DNA of 64,000 nt from an uncultured Clostridia bacterium. Lineage in GTDB: Bacteria; Bacillota; Clostridia; Monoglobales; Monoglobaceae. The stretch covers positions 248,001 to 312,000 of the forward strand of contig CAJTWN010000001.1 of the NCBI GenBank assembly GCA_910580105.1. Direction: 5' to 3'. The notes beneath the pieces are model-generated. The model searched no databases. It was given only the letters and a program-made list of their open reading frames with translations, and had not been told where the DNA came from. Of the stretch, positions 24,566 through 33,247 are shown in pieces (within the stretch, counting starts at the first letter, position 1; every line of letters starts with the position of its first letter). Made by a program: the position numbers and the translations under genes.

Positions 24566-25768
24566 ATGAATTATGAAGAAACCCTGACATATATCCATCA
24601 GACACCAAAATTCAGCAGAGTTTTGGGAAATACAGTTTTAAAAAAATTACTTTACCAACTGGGAAATCCACAAATGGGACAAAAATATATCCATGTAGGC
24701 GGAACCAATGGGAAAGGTTCTGTTGTGGCTATGACTGCGCATATTCTAAACCATGCGGGATATAAAACCGGGATATTCACCTCTCCCTATCTTGAACGGT
24801 TTAATGAACGCATTTCTATCAACGGAACGCCAATTTCGGATGACGATTTAGCAAGGCTGGCAACAAAAGTCCGGCTTTGTATGGAGAAAAATCAGATATT
24901 TGTTTCTGAATTTGCTTTGGATTTGACCATTGCTTTTTTATATTTTGCAGAACAAAACTGTGACTTTATCCTGCTTGAAGTCGGAATGGGCGGACGTCTG
25001 GATGCAACGAATGTTATCAAAGCGTCTGCTGTCACGGCTTTGACTTCAATTGGCCGGGATCATATGCAATATCTTGGAGAATCACTTGCGGAAATCACAA
25101 GGGAAAAATGCGGAATTATTAAACCAAATGGGATCGTTGTCGTCGCACCGGAGCAATCCAATATTGTCCTGGAAGAAATTAAAATAGCATGTACCGAACA
25201 AAATTCTGCTATGGTTCTTGCTGACCTGTCTGTGGCAGAGCCTTTTACGCTTGGTCTTAAAGGAAGTTTTCAAAGGAAAAATGCCGCCGTTGCAATTGAA
25301 ATTTGCAGACAGCTGCGTACACAGGGCTGGGATATTACCCGGCAAAATATTGCTTCTGGTCTGTCGGCAGCCCGATGGCCCGGAAGGTTTGAAAAAATAC
25401 GGGACCATCTGATATTGGATGGCGCACATAATTTCCCGGCGGCAAAAGAATTGGCGACAGAACTTTCGTCCCTCGGTGAAAAAATACATCTCATAACAGC
25501 AATGATGAAAGATAAAGAAGTGGAGGAGGTTGTCCGGATTTTATCCCAAACAGCCAATAAAGTGACGGTCACGGAGGTCGATATGCCCCGTTGTTATCCG
25601 GCAGAAGATTTAAAAAAACTCTTTATCTCCAATGGATGTGAAACGAATATTATAAAACCATCTATCACAGCTGTTCAGGAGGCAATAGAGGACAATTCAC
25701 ATTTGGTTTGTGTCTGTGGTTCATTATACTTGGTGGGTGAAATTCGAAAGCAATTATCTAACATTTGA
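24566..25768 (+). CDS. folC: Bifunctional folylpolyglutamate/dihydrofolate synthase
   Basis: 400 residues from ATG 24566; the promoter -10 at 24525-24530 excludes an earlier start. The Mur-ligase-like P-loop is HVGGTNGKGSVVAM, then the FTSPYLERFNERI and LEVGMGGRLDATNV motifs, and DGAHNFPAA in the C-terminal domain. FolC adds L-glutamate to dihydropteroate and/or folates. It stands alone, without other folate genes, and ends at a strong bidirectional terminator. Confidence 0.93.
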   Translation: MNYEETLTYIHQTPKFSRVLGNTVLKKLLYQLGNPQMGQKYIHVGGTNGKGSVVAMTAHILNHAGYKTGIFTSPYLERFNERISINGTPISDDDLARLATKVRLCMEKNQIFVSEFALDLTIAFLYFAEQNCDFILLEVGMGGRLDATNVIKASAVTALTSIGRDHMQYLGESLAEITREKCGIIKPNGIVVVAPEQSNIVLEEIKIACTEQNSAMVLADLSVAEPFTLGLKGSFQRKNAAVAIEICRQLRTQGWDITRQNIASGLSAARWPGRFEKIRDHLILDGAHNFPAAKELATELSSLGEKIHLITAMMKDKEVEEVVRILSQTANKVTVTEVDMPRCYPAEDLKKLFISNGCETNIIKPSITAVQEAIEDNSHLVCVCGSLYLVGEIRKQLSNI

Positions 25769-25790
25769 TTTTATTTGAACAGTTTAAACA

Positions 25791-25827
25791 AGAAAACACA
25801 CAGACAAAATTTGTCTGTGTGTTTTCT
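25791..25827. terminator. Bidirectional terminator between folC and the amidase gene
   Basis: Two 18-nt arms, AGAAAACACACAGACAAA (25791-25808) and its exact reverse complement (25810-25827), lie between convergent genes. Confidence 0.85.
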
Positions 25828-25855
25828 ATCATAACGCATTTAACAAACAGAAAAT

Positions 25856-26722
25856 TTATTCTTCGCTGTCCTCTACATCCTCGTCTTGTGCGACAGTATC
25901 TTCAGCTGTTTCAGCGTCAATATCCGGACCATATAATCCTGCACGGTCGTTTACAACAAACATCCGCATCATATCATAGGTCAGTCCAAGTTCTCCTACT
26001 GCATCACCTTTCAGGAAGCCTTTGTCAACCAGTTTCTGGATGGTGGGGCGTGCCCAGTCCGGCATATTACTATCAATATAATTATAAATCATTGGATGCT
26101 CAAGAGCATATACACGCGCTGACAAATCGTCAATCGCTGCTTTTAAAGCTTCATAATCCATATCTCCATTCCCCCCTTCATCTTTGGTCAATCCAAAGCC
26201 CTCTGCAATACCGTCGGCAACAGCCTGGCCGATTTCTTCTTTCTTTGCCTGATAAAGGTCCATATCATCTTTGTCATCAATAAAAGCAAGTTCTAATAGC
26301 GCTGCAGATACACCTTGTGCCCGTATCTTAGAAATGACACTGAAGTTTTTACGTTTTACGCCGCGGTTCGTAAACCCAATGGCCTGCATGTTTTTTAAAA
26401 TATCCTGTTCAACTGTTATTCCTTGTTCCTGGGTTGTTACATATATTTCCGTACCTGTCGTTCTGCCATTTCCACTTGGATTATTGGCGCCGGAATTAAA
26501 ATGAACTTCAAGAACATAACCGTATGGTCTGAAATTGTAGGTGTGTGTTTTCAGATAGGTGAACCAGTCACGGCTGGTATCTGCAATCGTTGTCTCCGCA
26601 TAGGCAGAAAGATATTTTTGAATATATTTCACGATTTCCCGTGTCAGGTTGGCCTCTTGGTAACCCAAAGCGACTGCACCGCTATCTCCGTCACCATGAC
26701 CTGCAATCAACAGAATTTTCAT
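25856..26722 (-). CDS. N-acetylmuramoyl-L-alanine amidase with C-terminal acidic tail
   Basis: 288 residues from ATG 26722 (GGGGGTGAG upstream). Residues 1-170 are an Amidase_3 zinc domain: IAGHGDGDSGAVALG, GYQEANLTREIV, LEVHFNSGA and the catalytic Glu in AALLELAFID. A short coiled linker (DYEALKAAIDDLSARVYALE) leads to a segment, IDSNMPDWARPTIQKLVDKG, seen at the ends of many Clostridia amidases and phage endolysins, and then a very acidic 25-residue tail. No signal peptide is visible, which fits a lysin or an enzyme released by lysis. It is a single gene, so a prophage relic or a moonlighting host autolysin are both possible. Confidence 0.85.
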   Translation of the reverse strand: MKILLIAGHGDGDSGAVALGYQEANLTREIVKYIQKYLSAYAETTIADTSRDWFTYLKTHTYNFRPYGYVLEVHFNSGANNPSGNGRTTGTEIYVTTQEQGITVEQDILKNMQAIGFTNRGVKRKNFSVISKIRAQGVSAALLELAFIDDKDDMDLYQAKKEEIGQAVADGIAEGFGLTKDEGGNGDMDYEALKAAIDDLSARVYALEHPMIYNYIDSNMPDWARPTIQKLVDKGFLKGDAVGELGLTYDMMRMFVVNDRAGLYGPDIDAETAEDTVAQDEDVEDSEE

Positions 26723-26761
26723 AGTTCTCACCCCCATTTGAACAAAATCGTTCTCTTTGGT

Positions 26762-26790
26762 ACAATACAGTATATGTATTTCTTGTCCAA
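26762..26790 (-). promoter_or_regulatory. Promoter of the amidase gene
   Basis: TTGGAC (26790-26785), 17 nt and TATTGT (26767-26762) on the minus strand. Confidence 0.5.
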
Positions 26791-26816
26791 TGTTTCCAAA
26801 CTATTTCATAGAATAT

Positions 26817-28658
26817 TTAATCTATAATATCAACGTTGTATTCTTTAAGCCATGTATCAATCATGTATATATATGCTAAAATCTGTGGAAAATTCATCAT
26901 TTGACCATACCACGGTTTTGAGAACAGGGCGCCTTCGGTTTCTAACAAATTTTTCAATTCCGTTTCCTTTATAATCTCAAATATCGGAGAAGAAGAGGCG
27001 GCCAAAATATTTCTTACCTTCTTTTTCACATTTTCAACATAGTTCGGATGATTATTTTTGGGATAGGGGCTTTTTTTCCGATAAACAATTTCATGAGGCA
27101 ATTCTTCACTGAATACTTTACGCAACAACCCCTTTTCCCGTCCGGCATAACATTTCATCTCCCAAGGGATATTAAATGTGTATTCAATGATACGATGGTC
27201 ACAGAATGGAACGCGTATTTCCAAACCATTATACATGGAAGCGCGGTCTTCTCTATCCAAAAGCGTTTGCATGAACCAGTTTAAATTTAAATATGTAATT
27301 TCCTTTATACGACGGTCCAAATCACTTTCTTCACCTGTTTTGGGCGTCTTTGCAATTGAAGTCTTATAACGCTCCTGTACATACTCCTGTGGGTCAAACG
27401 TCAGGAATTTGTTTCGTATAAGCATGGCTTTCAGCGTTGTATTTCCACTCCATGGAAAATCAGCTAAATTCCAAAATTCAGGATTGGTATACCATGGATA
27501 CCCGCCAAATATTTCATCAGCACACTCGCCGGATAGAGCAACGGTATGCCTTTTCTTTACCTGTCCGCAAAAGAGAAGTAAGGAAGAATCAGCATCCGCC
27601 ATCCCAGGGAGATCACGGGCACAGGTTGCTGCATACAAAGCATCACCTACCTTGTCATTTTCCAAAACTACATTGTTATGATTAGAACCAATTGCTTTTT
27701 GCATCAATGTGACATAGTGATCATCATTATTGAACGAACAAAGACCAGACTTTGATTCCCTTTCATTTTCACTATAACTGATGGAATAGGTTGAAATTAC
27801 TTTTCCATCTTTGGCATATTCTCCGGCAGCAACTGCAGAGATAATGCTTGAATCCAAACCACCGGATAAAAAGCAGCAAAGCGGTACATCAGAAACCAAT
27901 TGGCGTTTGATTGTATCTGTCAGCAAATAATGAAGATGTTCAATTGTATCCTGAAGGCGATCGGTATGTATTTGGGGTTTTATTTCCCAATATTGATGAA
28001 TTTGCAAACCGTCTTTTCCAAAGGTCAGACAATGTCCCGGCTTTAATTCTTCGATATCCGTAAAAGCTGTACTTCCAGGCGTTCTGCCAGGTCCGATTAA
28101 AAATACTTCCGCAATACCATATCGGTTGACATTCGGTTTTACCATGGGATTTTTTAATAACGTTTTTATCTCTGATGCAAAAATAAAACCACCCATGTAA
28201 GCGTGATAGAAGAAGGGTTTTACCCCTGCACGGTCACGGGCGGCAAACAAAAATTCATTGGTTTTATCATAAATTGCGAAGGCAAAAATTCCATTGAAGT
28301 GTTCCAAACATGTCTTTCCCCAAGCTAAATAAGAAAGCAGCAGAACTTCTGTATCCGAATATCCATCAAATTTGTAACCCAATTCTCTTAAATCTTTCCG
28401 AATTTCTTCGGTATTATAGAGTTCTCCATTATAGACCATGATATATTCATTTCCGTCTTTTGTTTTATATATTGGCTGTTTCCCATTCTCATCGTCTATG
28501 ACAGAAAGCCGCCTGTGAATTAACGCAATTTGCCGGTTTATGTACATTCCGGTATCATCCGGGCCGCGCCGCCGCAATGTTTCAGACATCTTCTGCAAAT
28601 CTTTTTCAAACGAAAAAATATCTTGCTGAAAATCCATCCATCCACATATTCCGCTCAT
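26817..28658 (-). CDS. asnB: Asparagine synthetase (AsnB type) with Ser replacing the catalytic Cys
   Basis: 613 residues. The N-terminal Ntn glutaminase domain (1-200) has RRRGPDD, LSVIDDENGKQP and YNGELYN; the C-terminal synthetase domain has the PP-loop LSGGLDSS and GECADEIFGGY. The start is fixed by AGGAGGCGATTTTT before ATG 28658. It reads MSGICGW, where functional enzymes have MCGI: the residue that becomes the N-terminal nucleophile is Ser, and a Cys appears at position 5. It may thus use ammonia rather than glutamine. The size and domain order resemble B. subtilis AsnO, which is sporulation-linked, and a shared 19-bp box lies upstream. Confidence 0.88.
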   Translation of the reverse strand: MSGICGWMDFQQDIFSFEKDLQKMSETLRRRGPDDTGMYINRQIALIHRRLSVIDDENGKQPIYKTKDGNEYIMVYNGELYNTEEIRKDLRELGYKFDGYSDTEVLLLSYLAWGKTCLEHFNGIFAFAIYDKTNEFLFAARDRAGVKPFFYHAYMGGFIFASEIKTLLKNPMVKPNVNRYGIAEVFLIGPGRTPGSTAFTDIEELKPGHCLTFGKDGLQIHQYWEIKPQIHTDRLQDTIEHLHYLLTDTIKRQLVSDVPLCCFLSGGLDSSIISAVAAGEYAKDGKVISTYSISYSENERESKSGLCSFNNDDHYVTLMQKAIGSNHNNVVLENDKVGDALYAATCARDLPGMADADSSLLLFCGQVKKRHTVALSGECADEIFGGYPWYTNPEFWNLADFPWSGNTTLKAMLIRNKFLTFDPQEYVQERYKTSIAKTPKTGEESDLDRRIKEITYLNLNWFMQTLLDREDRASMYNGLEIRVPFCDHRIIEYTFNIPWEMKCYAGREKGLLRKVFSEELPHEIVYRKKSPYPKNNHPNYVENVKKKVRNILAASSSPIFEIIKETELKNLLETEGALFSKPWYGQMMNFPQILAYIYMIDTWLKEYNVDIID

Positions 28659-28677
28659 AAAAATCGCCTCCTTTTGC

Positions 28678-28696
28678 CTTTATTATATGCAAAAAG
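28678..28696 (-). promoter_or_regulatory. Second copy of the 19-bp promoter box
   Basis: CTTTTTGCATATAATAAAG on the minus strand, identical to 2541-2559, 19 nt upstream of the asparagine synthetase ATG. Confidence 0.45.
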
Positions 28697-28712
28697 AGGA
28701 TTTGTGTGCATA

Positions 28713-29435
28713 TTAAATTTTACGATTAACAAAGGAAGTTATCCACCGCTTATCTTCATCCATAACCCGACGGCTATCCCGCATTTTTTGCGCGGTCATT
28801 TTCAAAATTTCAATATCCAATTGGCAGGATTTTAAATATTTCAAAGTTTTTTCCCGTTCTTTTGCCGCTGCGGTTGCTAAAAGCCACGCAATTGCCATCC
28901 GCACATAATAGGCATCACACTTTATCTGTTCAACTGTGTCAAACACTTTTTCAATCCATTTCGGTGTCAAATAATAATCCAGCATAATAATAATTCCAAC
29001 CCGGTTGATCCATGGATTTTCATCCTTCACCATCTGCAAAACCGTATCCCAGAATAGGGATAATTGCTTTCCAATCTGTTTCCATGTTGAAACCGCAACA
29101 TCGCAAAGTGCCCAGTTGTTTACCTTGCCGGCATACTGATTTATTCTGCGCAAAAAATCAGAAAGTTCTAATTTGGCATAACCAATGACTAAACCCTCCA
29201 AAAGTATTTCTTCGTAATGAACACCTTTGGGAACAGCAAGAAATCCAGCCGCATCGTCCTTTGCGATTTTTTTCGCAATATCGCGTAAAACAGGAACGCG
29301 AATTCCCAGCGTATTCTTTGTTCCGGGCATCAGCTGCTCATTGAAGACACGATATTTTTCGTCACTATATGATTTCAATTCATCAAGAAAAATCAGATAA
29401 TTTTTCTCGTTCCATTTTAATGCCTGATCAGCCAT
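28713..29435 (-). CDS. DNA alkylation repair protein (AlkD family)
   Basis: 240 residues, all-helical HEAT-like repeats. The conserved AlkD features are LGIRVPVLRDIAKKI, NNWALCDVAVSTWK (Asp as the key acidic residue), a WINRVGIIIMLDYY segment and the Tyr-rich DAYYVRMAIAWLLA. AlkD glycosylases remove bulky or cationic alkylated bases such as N3- and N7-alkylpurines without flipping them. It follows the DUF975 gene by 9 nt on the same strand, and the pair may be co-transcribed. Active-site residues appear intact. Confidence 0.85.
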   Translation of the reverse strand: MADQALKWNEKNYLIFLDELKSYSDEKYRVFNEQLMPGTKNTLGIRVPVLRDIAKKIAKDDAAGFLAVPKGVHYEEILLEGLVIGYAKLELSDFLRRINQYAGKVNNWALCDVAVSTWKQIGKQLSLFWDTVLQMVKDENPWINRVGIIIMLDYYLTPKWIEKVFDTVEQIKCDAYYVRMAIAWLLATAAAKEREKTLKYLKSCQLDIEILKMTAQKMRDSRRVMDEDKRWITSFVNRKI

Positions 29436-29444
29436 TGCATTCTC

Positions 29445-30122
29445 CTAATATAATGTGCGCCGGTTCAAAACTACTTCCGGCGGTGTATAATTTTCCCTTA
29501 CAGCTTTATAAACCTCCGCCATTGTTGCCCGATAATAAGCGCGATACCAAAACAGACCGACGCCCGTTAAAATACCAAAAATCAACCAGGGCAAAAACGA
29601 CAGATAAAGAATAAGAAGCTCGCCTATATGTCCCTTTAACATTCCGCGGCTCATTTTTAATGCTTCAACCAAGTCAACATCTTTATCTTCTGCAACAATA
29701 AAGTCAGTAAGTGAATAGGCAAGCATGAGGTAAATACCGGGAATAATCAAAAGTAACAAACCAGCCAAAACTAATACACCCTTTGTCAGATGGATCAAAC
29801 AGACACGGATTGTATAACGAAAATATTGAAATAAAGTTCTAAGACGCAACAGTTTATGATTTGACAAATGAACAAAAATTTTAGCTTCCCCGACTTTTAG
29901 TACAGTAACGAATAAATAGCAAAGGATGACCGCAATGGGAAGCGTTAAAATAAAATTCATTGAAAGGGGGATACCCGCATGGACAAAATATAAAAAGTAG
30001 TATTGCAGACTGCCCCAAACGATAAGCGGTATTCCGAGCGTTATAATAACAGAAATCAAAGGTATTTTTAAATCAGATAACAAGTTTTCTTTTGCACGTT
30101 CCTTTAATTCAATTCTTTGCAT
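29445..30122 (-). CDS. DUF975 family integral membrane protein
   Basis: 225 residues from ATG 30122, which has GAGGAGGAAATC directly upstream; earlier in-frame ATGs lack such a site. It starts MQRIELKERAKENLL, typical of DUF975, and has about five or six membrane helices with the family signature SLTDFIVAEDKDVDLVEALK, MSRGMLKGHIGELL and LYLSFLPWLIFG. Function unknown. A membrane protein next to a DNA repair gene is probably just a chance pairing. Confidence 0.75.
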   Translation of the reverse strand: MQRIELKERAKENLLSDLKIPLISVIITLGIPLIVWGSLQYYFLYFVHAGIPLSMNFILTLPIAVILCYLFVTVLKVGEAKIFVHLSNHKLLRLRTLFQYFRYTIRVCLIHLTKGVLVLAGLLLLIIPGIYLMLAYSLTDFIVAEDKDVDLVEALKMSRGMLKGHIGELLILYLSFLPWLIFGILTGVGLFWYRAYYRATMAEVYKAVRENYTPPEVVLNRRTLY

Positions 30123-30260
30123 GATTTCCTCCTCAGCCATCAGAGCCCTGCCGTTCTCTTGAGAAATATGAGCAAGCAACGGCCGGTATTTTATTTAACC
30201 ATAATAAAAGTATTATAGTCTTTTTCAGATGAATTGTCAATTGAAATCCCTGATGTCAGG

Positions 30261-30287
30261 CATAAAGCAGGACAAACTGCATAAGAT
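30261..30287 (+). promoter_or_regulatory. Possible sigma-E promoter of spoIIP
   Basis: CATAAA (30261-30266) and, 13 nt later, CATAAGAT (30280-30287), near the CATACAAT -10 consensus of sigma E. spoIIP is a sigma-E gene in Bacillus. Weak evidence. Confidence 0.3.
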
Positions 30288-30316
30288 GAAACTATAACAC
30301 GGAACGGAGGAGAAAG

Positions 30317-31525
30317 ATGAAATACAGAGCAGTTGTCATTGACGGAAAACGAATTTGGAAAAATACACTTGCCTATTTATTCACTTCAGGCATTCTGTTC
30401 ATATTATTTATCTGTTTAATCAGCGGTAACACTTTTTTCTTTCCAAGCGGTGAAGATATGATCAGTACCAGCATTCCTGCAATTGGTGTAGCAAACAATC
30501 TCCCGGAAAAGCGAAAAGAAGTTATACAAAACACCTCCCGGCAGATGCTAAACCTTCTATTCGGTTTTTCCCCTTCTGACAGCCGAACCATTTTGGACAC
30601 AGAATACCCGCTGCTGAAAGCGGTAACGAAAGCACCGCTGGTTTCAAAGGCAATTGGTGCTGAAACCAAGAAATCCGACCAGAACCTCCCGGCAGCCACA
30701 GCCCCTGTATTAACAGCAGTACCGCCGGAACAGCAAAATATCAACCCTGAAAATGCCCGTCCAATCAAAGCAATTAATGCCTGTCCCAATAAAGATGGCA
30801 GTAAAAAAATTGTTATTTCAAACGAGACGGATTACAGCATTGATGTCGATCAAATGCTGTCAGAATCTTTAAATATAGATTTAAGCTTGCCTGGACCCAA
30901 AATTTTAGTTGTCCATACCCATGCGACAGAAGCGTATGCACCTGATGGGGCTGCCGAATATGATAAAACTGCCAGCGACCGATCAGAAGATATAAATAAA
31001 AATGTGGTCAAAGTCGGCGAGGAAGTCACAAAAATTTTTAATGCAATGGGGATCGAAACAATACACGATACAAAACTGCATGACGTGCCTTCCTTTAATG
31101 GTTCGTATTCCAATAGTTTGAAGACGGTGGAAGAAAAGATTAAACAATATCCTTCCATTCAAATCGTATTTGATATCCATCGTGATTCTGTTGTCTATGC
31201 AGACGAAACAAAAGCCAGAGCCGTAACAGAGATTAATGGAAGACCAGCCGCACAGCTGATGTTTGTTGTTGGAACAGACGCCAGGGGACTATATCATCCC
31301 AACTGGCAGGAAAATATGAAATTTGCAGTCCACATGCAGAATGCAATCAATCAAAAATATCCATCTCTGATGCGTTACATAAATTTACGAACAGAAAGGT
31401 TTAATGGGCATACCACGGGCGCCAGTATGATTATTGAAGTTGGTACAAGCGGAAACAGCTTAAACGAAGCCATTTATGGTGCAACCCTTGCTGCCCAGGT
31501 GATTGCAGAAGAAATCAAAAAATAA
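30317..31525 (+). CDS. spoIIP: Stage II sporulation protein P
   Basis: 402 residues. One N-terminal membrane anchor (about 15-38) precedes a low-complexity linker (about 110-150) and the SpoIIP amidase/endopeptidase domain: LVVHTHATEAY, VFDIHRDSV with the catalytic His, and TTGASMIIEVGTSGN with the catalytic Glu. SpoIIP, with SpoIID and SpoIIM, thins septal peptidoglycan during engulfment. ACGGAGGAGAAAG gives the start. It is transcribed towards the spoIIA operon, and they share a terminator. Confidence 0.93.
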   Translation: MKYRAVVIDGKRIWKNTLAYLFTSGILFILFICLISGNTFFFPSGEDMISTSIPAIGVANNLPEKRKEVIQNTSRQMLNLLFGFSPSDSRTILDTEYPLLKAVTKAPLVSKAIGAETKKSDQNLPAATAPVLTAVPPEQQNINPENARPIKAINACPNKDGSKKIVISNETDYSIDVDQMLSESLNIDLSLPGPKILVVHTHATEAYAPDGAAEYDKTASDRSEDINKNVVKVGEEVTKIFNAMGIETIHDTKLHDVPSFNGSYSNSLKTVEEKIKQYPSIQIVFDIHRDSVVYADETKARAVTEINGRPAAQLMFVVGTDARGLYHPNWQENMKFAVHMQNAINQKYPSLMRYINLRTERFNGHTTGASMIIEVGTSGNSLNEAIYGATLAAQVIAEEIKK

Positions 31526-31527
31526 AA

Positions 31528-31605
31528 AAGACACAGTTTGAACCGCCCCCAAAAGTTAGACCAAAATCTAACGACTCGGAGGTCGGTTCGTTCACACTGC
31601 GTCTT
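31528..31605. repeat. Terminator hairpin resembling fused IS3-family end sequences
   Basis: AAGACACAGT (31528-31537) pairs with the end GTCTT (31601-31605) and its neighbours; on the minus strand the stem is followed by TTTTTTATTTT, so it works as the sigF terminator. Inside it are two facing arms: TGAACCGCCCCCAAAAGTTA (31539-31558), with GA to 31560, and 31567-31593, whose reverse complement begins TGAACGAACCGACC. The left arm looks like the terminal inverted repeat of IS150-type IS3 elements. Probably a leftover of a transposon that was recruited as terminator. Confidence 0.5.
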
Positions 31606-32342
31606 CATTCGATCATTTTTTCACGCATCTTTGATAAAAGCTTCTTTTCAATTCGGGAAACCTGCACCTGAGAAATACCAAGTAATTCAGCAATCTGTGT
31701 CTGGGTTTTCCGGTCATAATATCGAAGTTGTATAATGGTTTTATCTCGTTCACTAAAATCCTGTAAAGCTTCCTGTATTGTCATTCGATTGATAATCTCG
31801 GATTCATAATCGGTCTGATTTTCAATCTTTTCAATCAGTGTTTTACCTTCCCGATTCCCATCGTCAGTCTGTGCGTACAAAGATTCATGCGGCCGTCCGG
31901 CATCCAAAGCTGTTGATAATTCTTCCGGTGTTATATCAAGTTTTTCTGCAAGTTCAGTAATTGTTGGTTCACAGCCCCGTTCACTTGTCAATTTTTCGCG
32001 CAGAAGTGCGGCCCGATGTGCAATTTCTTTTAAACTCCGGCTCACTTTTATCATCCCGTCATCACGAATATAACGTTTGATTTCACCCATAATTACCGGG
32101 ATTGCATAGGTTGAAAACTTAACCTGAAAAGATAAATCAAATTTTTGCGCTGCCTTGATAAGACCAATACACCCAATTTGAAATAAATCTTCTGCTTCAT
32201 GGCCGCGGTTCAAAAAACGTTTTACAACACTGTGTACCAAACCCAAATTTGCATTGACCAATTCGTTCACAGCAGATTGGTCACCTTCAGCTGCACGCGC
32301 AAGAAGCTGACGGTTGGTTTCTGCATAATCCTCACGCTTCAT
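31605..32342 (-). CDS. sigF: RNA polymerase sigma factor SigF (forespore)
   Basis: 245 residues from ATG 32342, which overlaps the spoIIAB stop by 11 nt; a longer frame start is not needed. Sigma-70 regions in order: NLGLVHSVVKRFLNRGHEAE and DLFQIGCIGLIKAAQKFDL (region 2), KFSTYAIPVIMGEIKRYIRD (2.4), SRSLKEIAHRA (region 3), and region 4 with TQTQIAELLGISQVQVSRIE. Sigma F is the first forespore-specific factor of sporulation and is held inactive by SpoIIAB. Third gene of the spoIIA operon. Confidence 0.95.
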   Translation of the reverse strand: MKREDYAETNRQLLARAAEGDQSAVNELVNANLGLVHSVVKRFLNRGHEAEDLFQIGCIGLIKAAQKFDLSFQVKFSTYAIPVIMGEIKRYIRDDGMIKVSRSLKEIAHRAALLREKLTSERGCEPTITELAEKLDITPEELSTALDAGRPHESLYAQTDDGNREGKTLIEKIENQTDYESEIINRMTIQEALQDFSERDKTIIQLRYYDRKTQTQIAELLGISQVQVSRIEKKLLSKMREKMIE

Positions 32343-32763
32343 AGGTTTCACCGACAATTTTACGCATACGAACAGTGGTTCCATGCCCCACGGCAGAAAT
32401 CACTTCTAAATCATCCATAAAACTATCCATAACCGTAAATCCCATACCACTGCGGTCTTCATCATCTGATCCGGAAAAAAGCGGCTGCATTGCCTGTTCG
32501 ACATCTTTTATCCCGCAGCCCATGTCTTTAATTTCAATATGTATTTCATTTTGAACTGCGCGGCAGTAAATTTCAATGATGCCGCCCTTTCCCTTATAAC
32601 CATGGACAACAGCGTTTGTAACTGCCTCAGAAACTGCCGTTTTTATATCAGCCAGTTCTTCAATTGTTATATCCAGCCGGGTTGCAAATGCGCCCACCAC
32701 ACTTCTTGCAAAAGATTCATTTTTACTTTTGGCCGGAAATTCTATTTTCATATAATCTTCCAT
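32332..32763 (-). CDS. spoIIAB: Anti-sigma F factor SpoIIAB
   Basis: 143 residues from ATG 32763 (AAGGAGAAAAAA upstream). A GHKL-type kinase fold: N box DIKTAVSEAVTNAVVHGYKG, G1 box DMGCGIKDVEQAMQPL and G2 box DRSGMGFTVM. It binds and holds sigma F and phosphorylates SpoIIAA on serine. Located between spoIIAA (10 nt gap) and sigF (11-nt overlap), as in all spore-formers. Confidence 0.95.
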   Translation of the reverse strand: MEDYMKIEFPAKSKNESFARSVVGAFATRLDITIEELADIKTAVSEAVTNAVVHGYKGKGGIIEIYCRAVQNEIHIEIKDMGCGIKDVEQAMQPLFSGSDDEDRSGMGFTVMDSFMDDLEVISAVGHGTTVRMRKIVGETYEA

Positions 32764-32773
32764 TTTTTTCTCC

Positions 32774-33079
32774 TTATTCACAGCTAATTATTTTTTTAAT
32801 ACCTGAAATTTCTAAAACTTTATTCACCTGTGGTTTGGGGCGGATAATCATCGTTTTTCCTCCCCGCTCTTTAACTCTTTGGTATCTGCCAACCAGCATA
32901 CCGATGCCAGAGCTGTCCATAAATTCAACATTCCCAAAATCCCATACCAGATTCTGTATCGAATGCAGCGATAATTCCCGGTCAATCCGTTCCCTTATTT
33001 CTCCGGCACAACTGTGGTCAATTTCTCCATCCAGCTTAACAACCAACGTAGTTCCGATTTTTTCGGTGCGTATTTTCAT
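32774..33079 (-). CDS. spoIIAA: Anti-sigma F factor antagonist SpoIIAA
   Basis: 101 residues, one STAS domain. The phosphorylated serine region is EFMDSSGIGMLVGRY; the first strand is TTLVVKLDGEIDHS. Unphosphorylated SpoIIAA frees sigma F from SpoIIAB. AAAGGGAGACAAAG sets the start. First gene of the spoIIA operon, divergent from copA. Confidence 0.95.
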   Translation of the reverse strand: MKIRTEKIGTTLVVKLDGEIDHSCAGEIRERIDRELSLHSIQNLVWDFGNVEFMDSSGIGMLVGRYQRVKERGGKTMIIRPKPQVNKVLEISGIKKIISCE

Positions 33080-33110
33080 CTTTGTCTCCCTTTCATAAAA
33101 TTATAAAACC

Positions 33111-33138
33111 ATTATACCTTATTTCCAGTATTTCCCAA
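33111..33138 (-). promoter_or_regulatory. Promoter of the spoIIA operon
   Basis: TTGGGA (33138-33133), 16 nt and TATAAT (33116-33111). In Bacillus this operon uses sigma H; the sequence here looks like a sigma-A promoter, which is not conclusive. Confidence 0.4.
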
Positions 33139-33173
33139 CATAAATCGTACTATATTTTTCGACTGTATTCTGG

Positions 33174-33202
33174 TTGACAAGTTGATTTTGGGATGTTATA
33201 CT
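33174..33202 (+). promoter_or_regulatory. copA promoter
   Basis: TTGACA (33174-33179), 17 nt and TATACT (33197-33202). Confidence 0.8.
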
Positions 33203-33209
33203 GTCGATG

Positions 33210-33225
33210 GTTAGAAATTCCTAAC
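33210..33225 (+). promoter_or_regulatory. Palindromic operator of copA
   Basis: GTTAGAAATTCCTAAC is a near-perfect 16-bp palindrome (one non-paired position per arm) 7 nt after the -10 box. It probably binds a copper-sensing repressor such as CsoR, CopY or an unknown type; none is encoded here. Confidence 0.55.
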
Positions 33226-33247
33226 TAATTTTATTGGGAGGAAAAGA

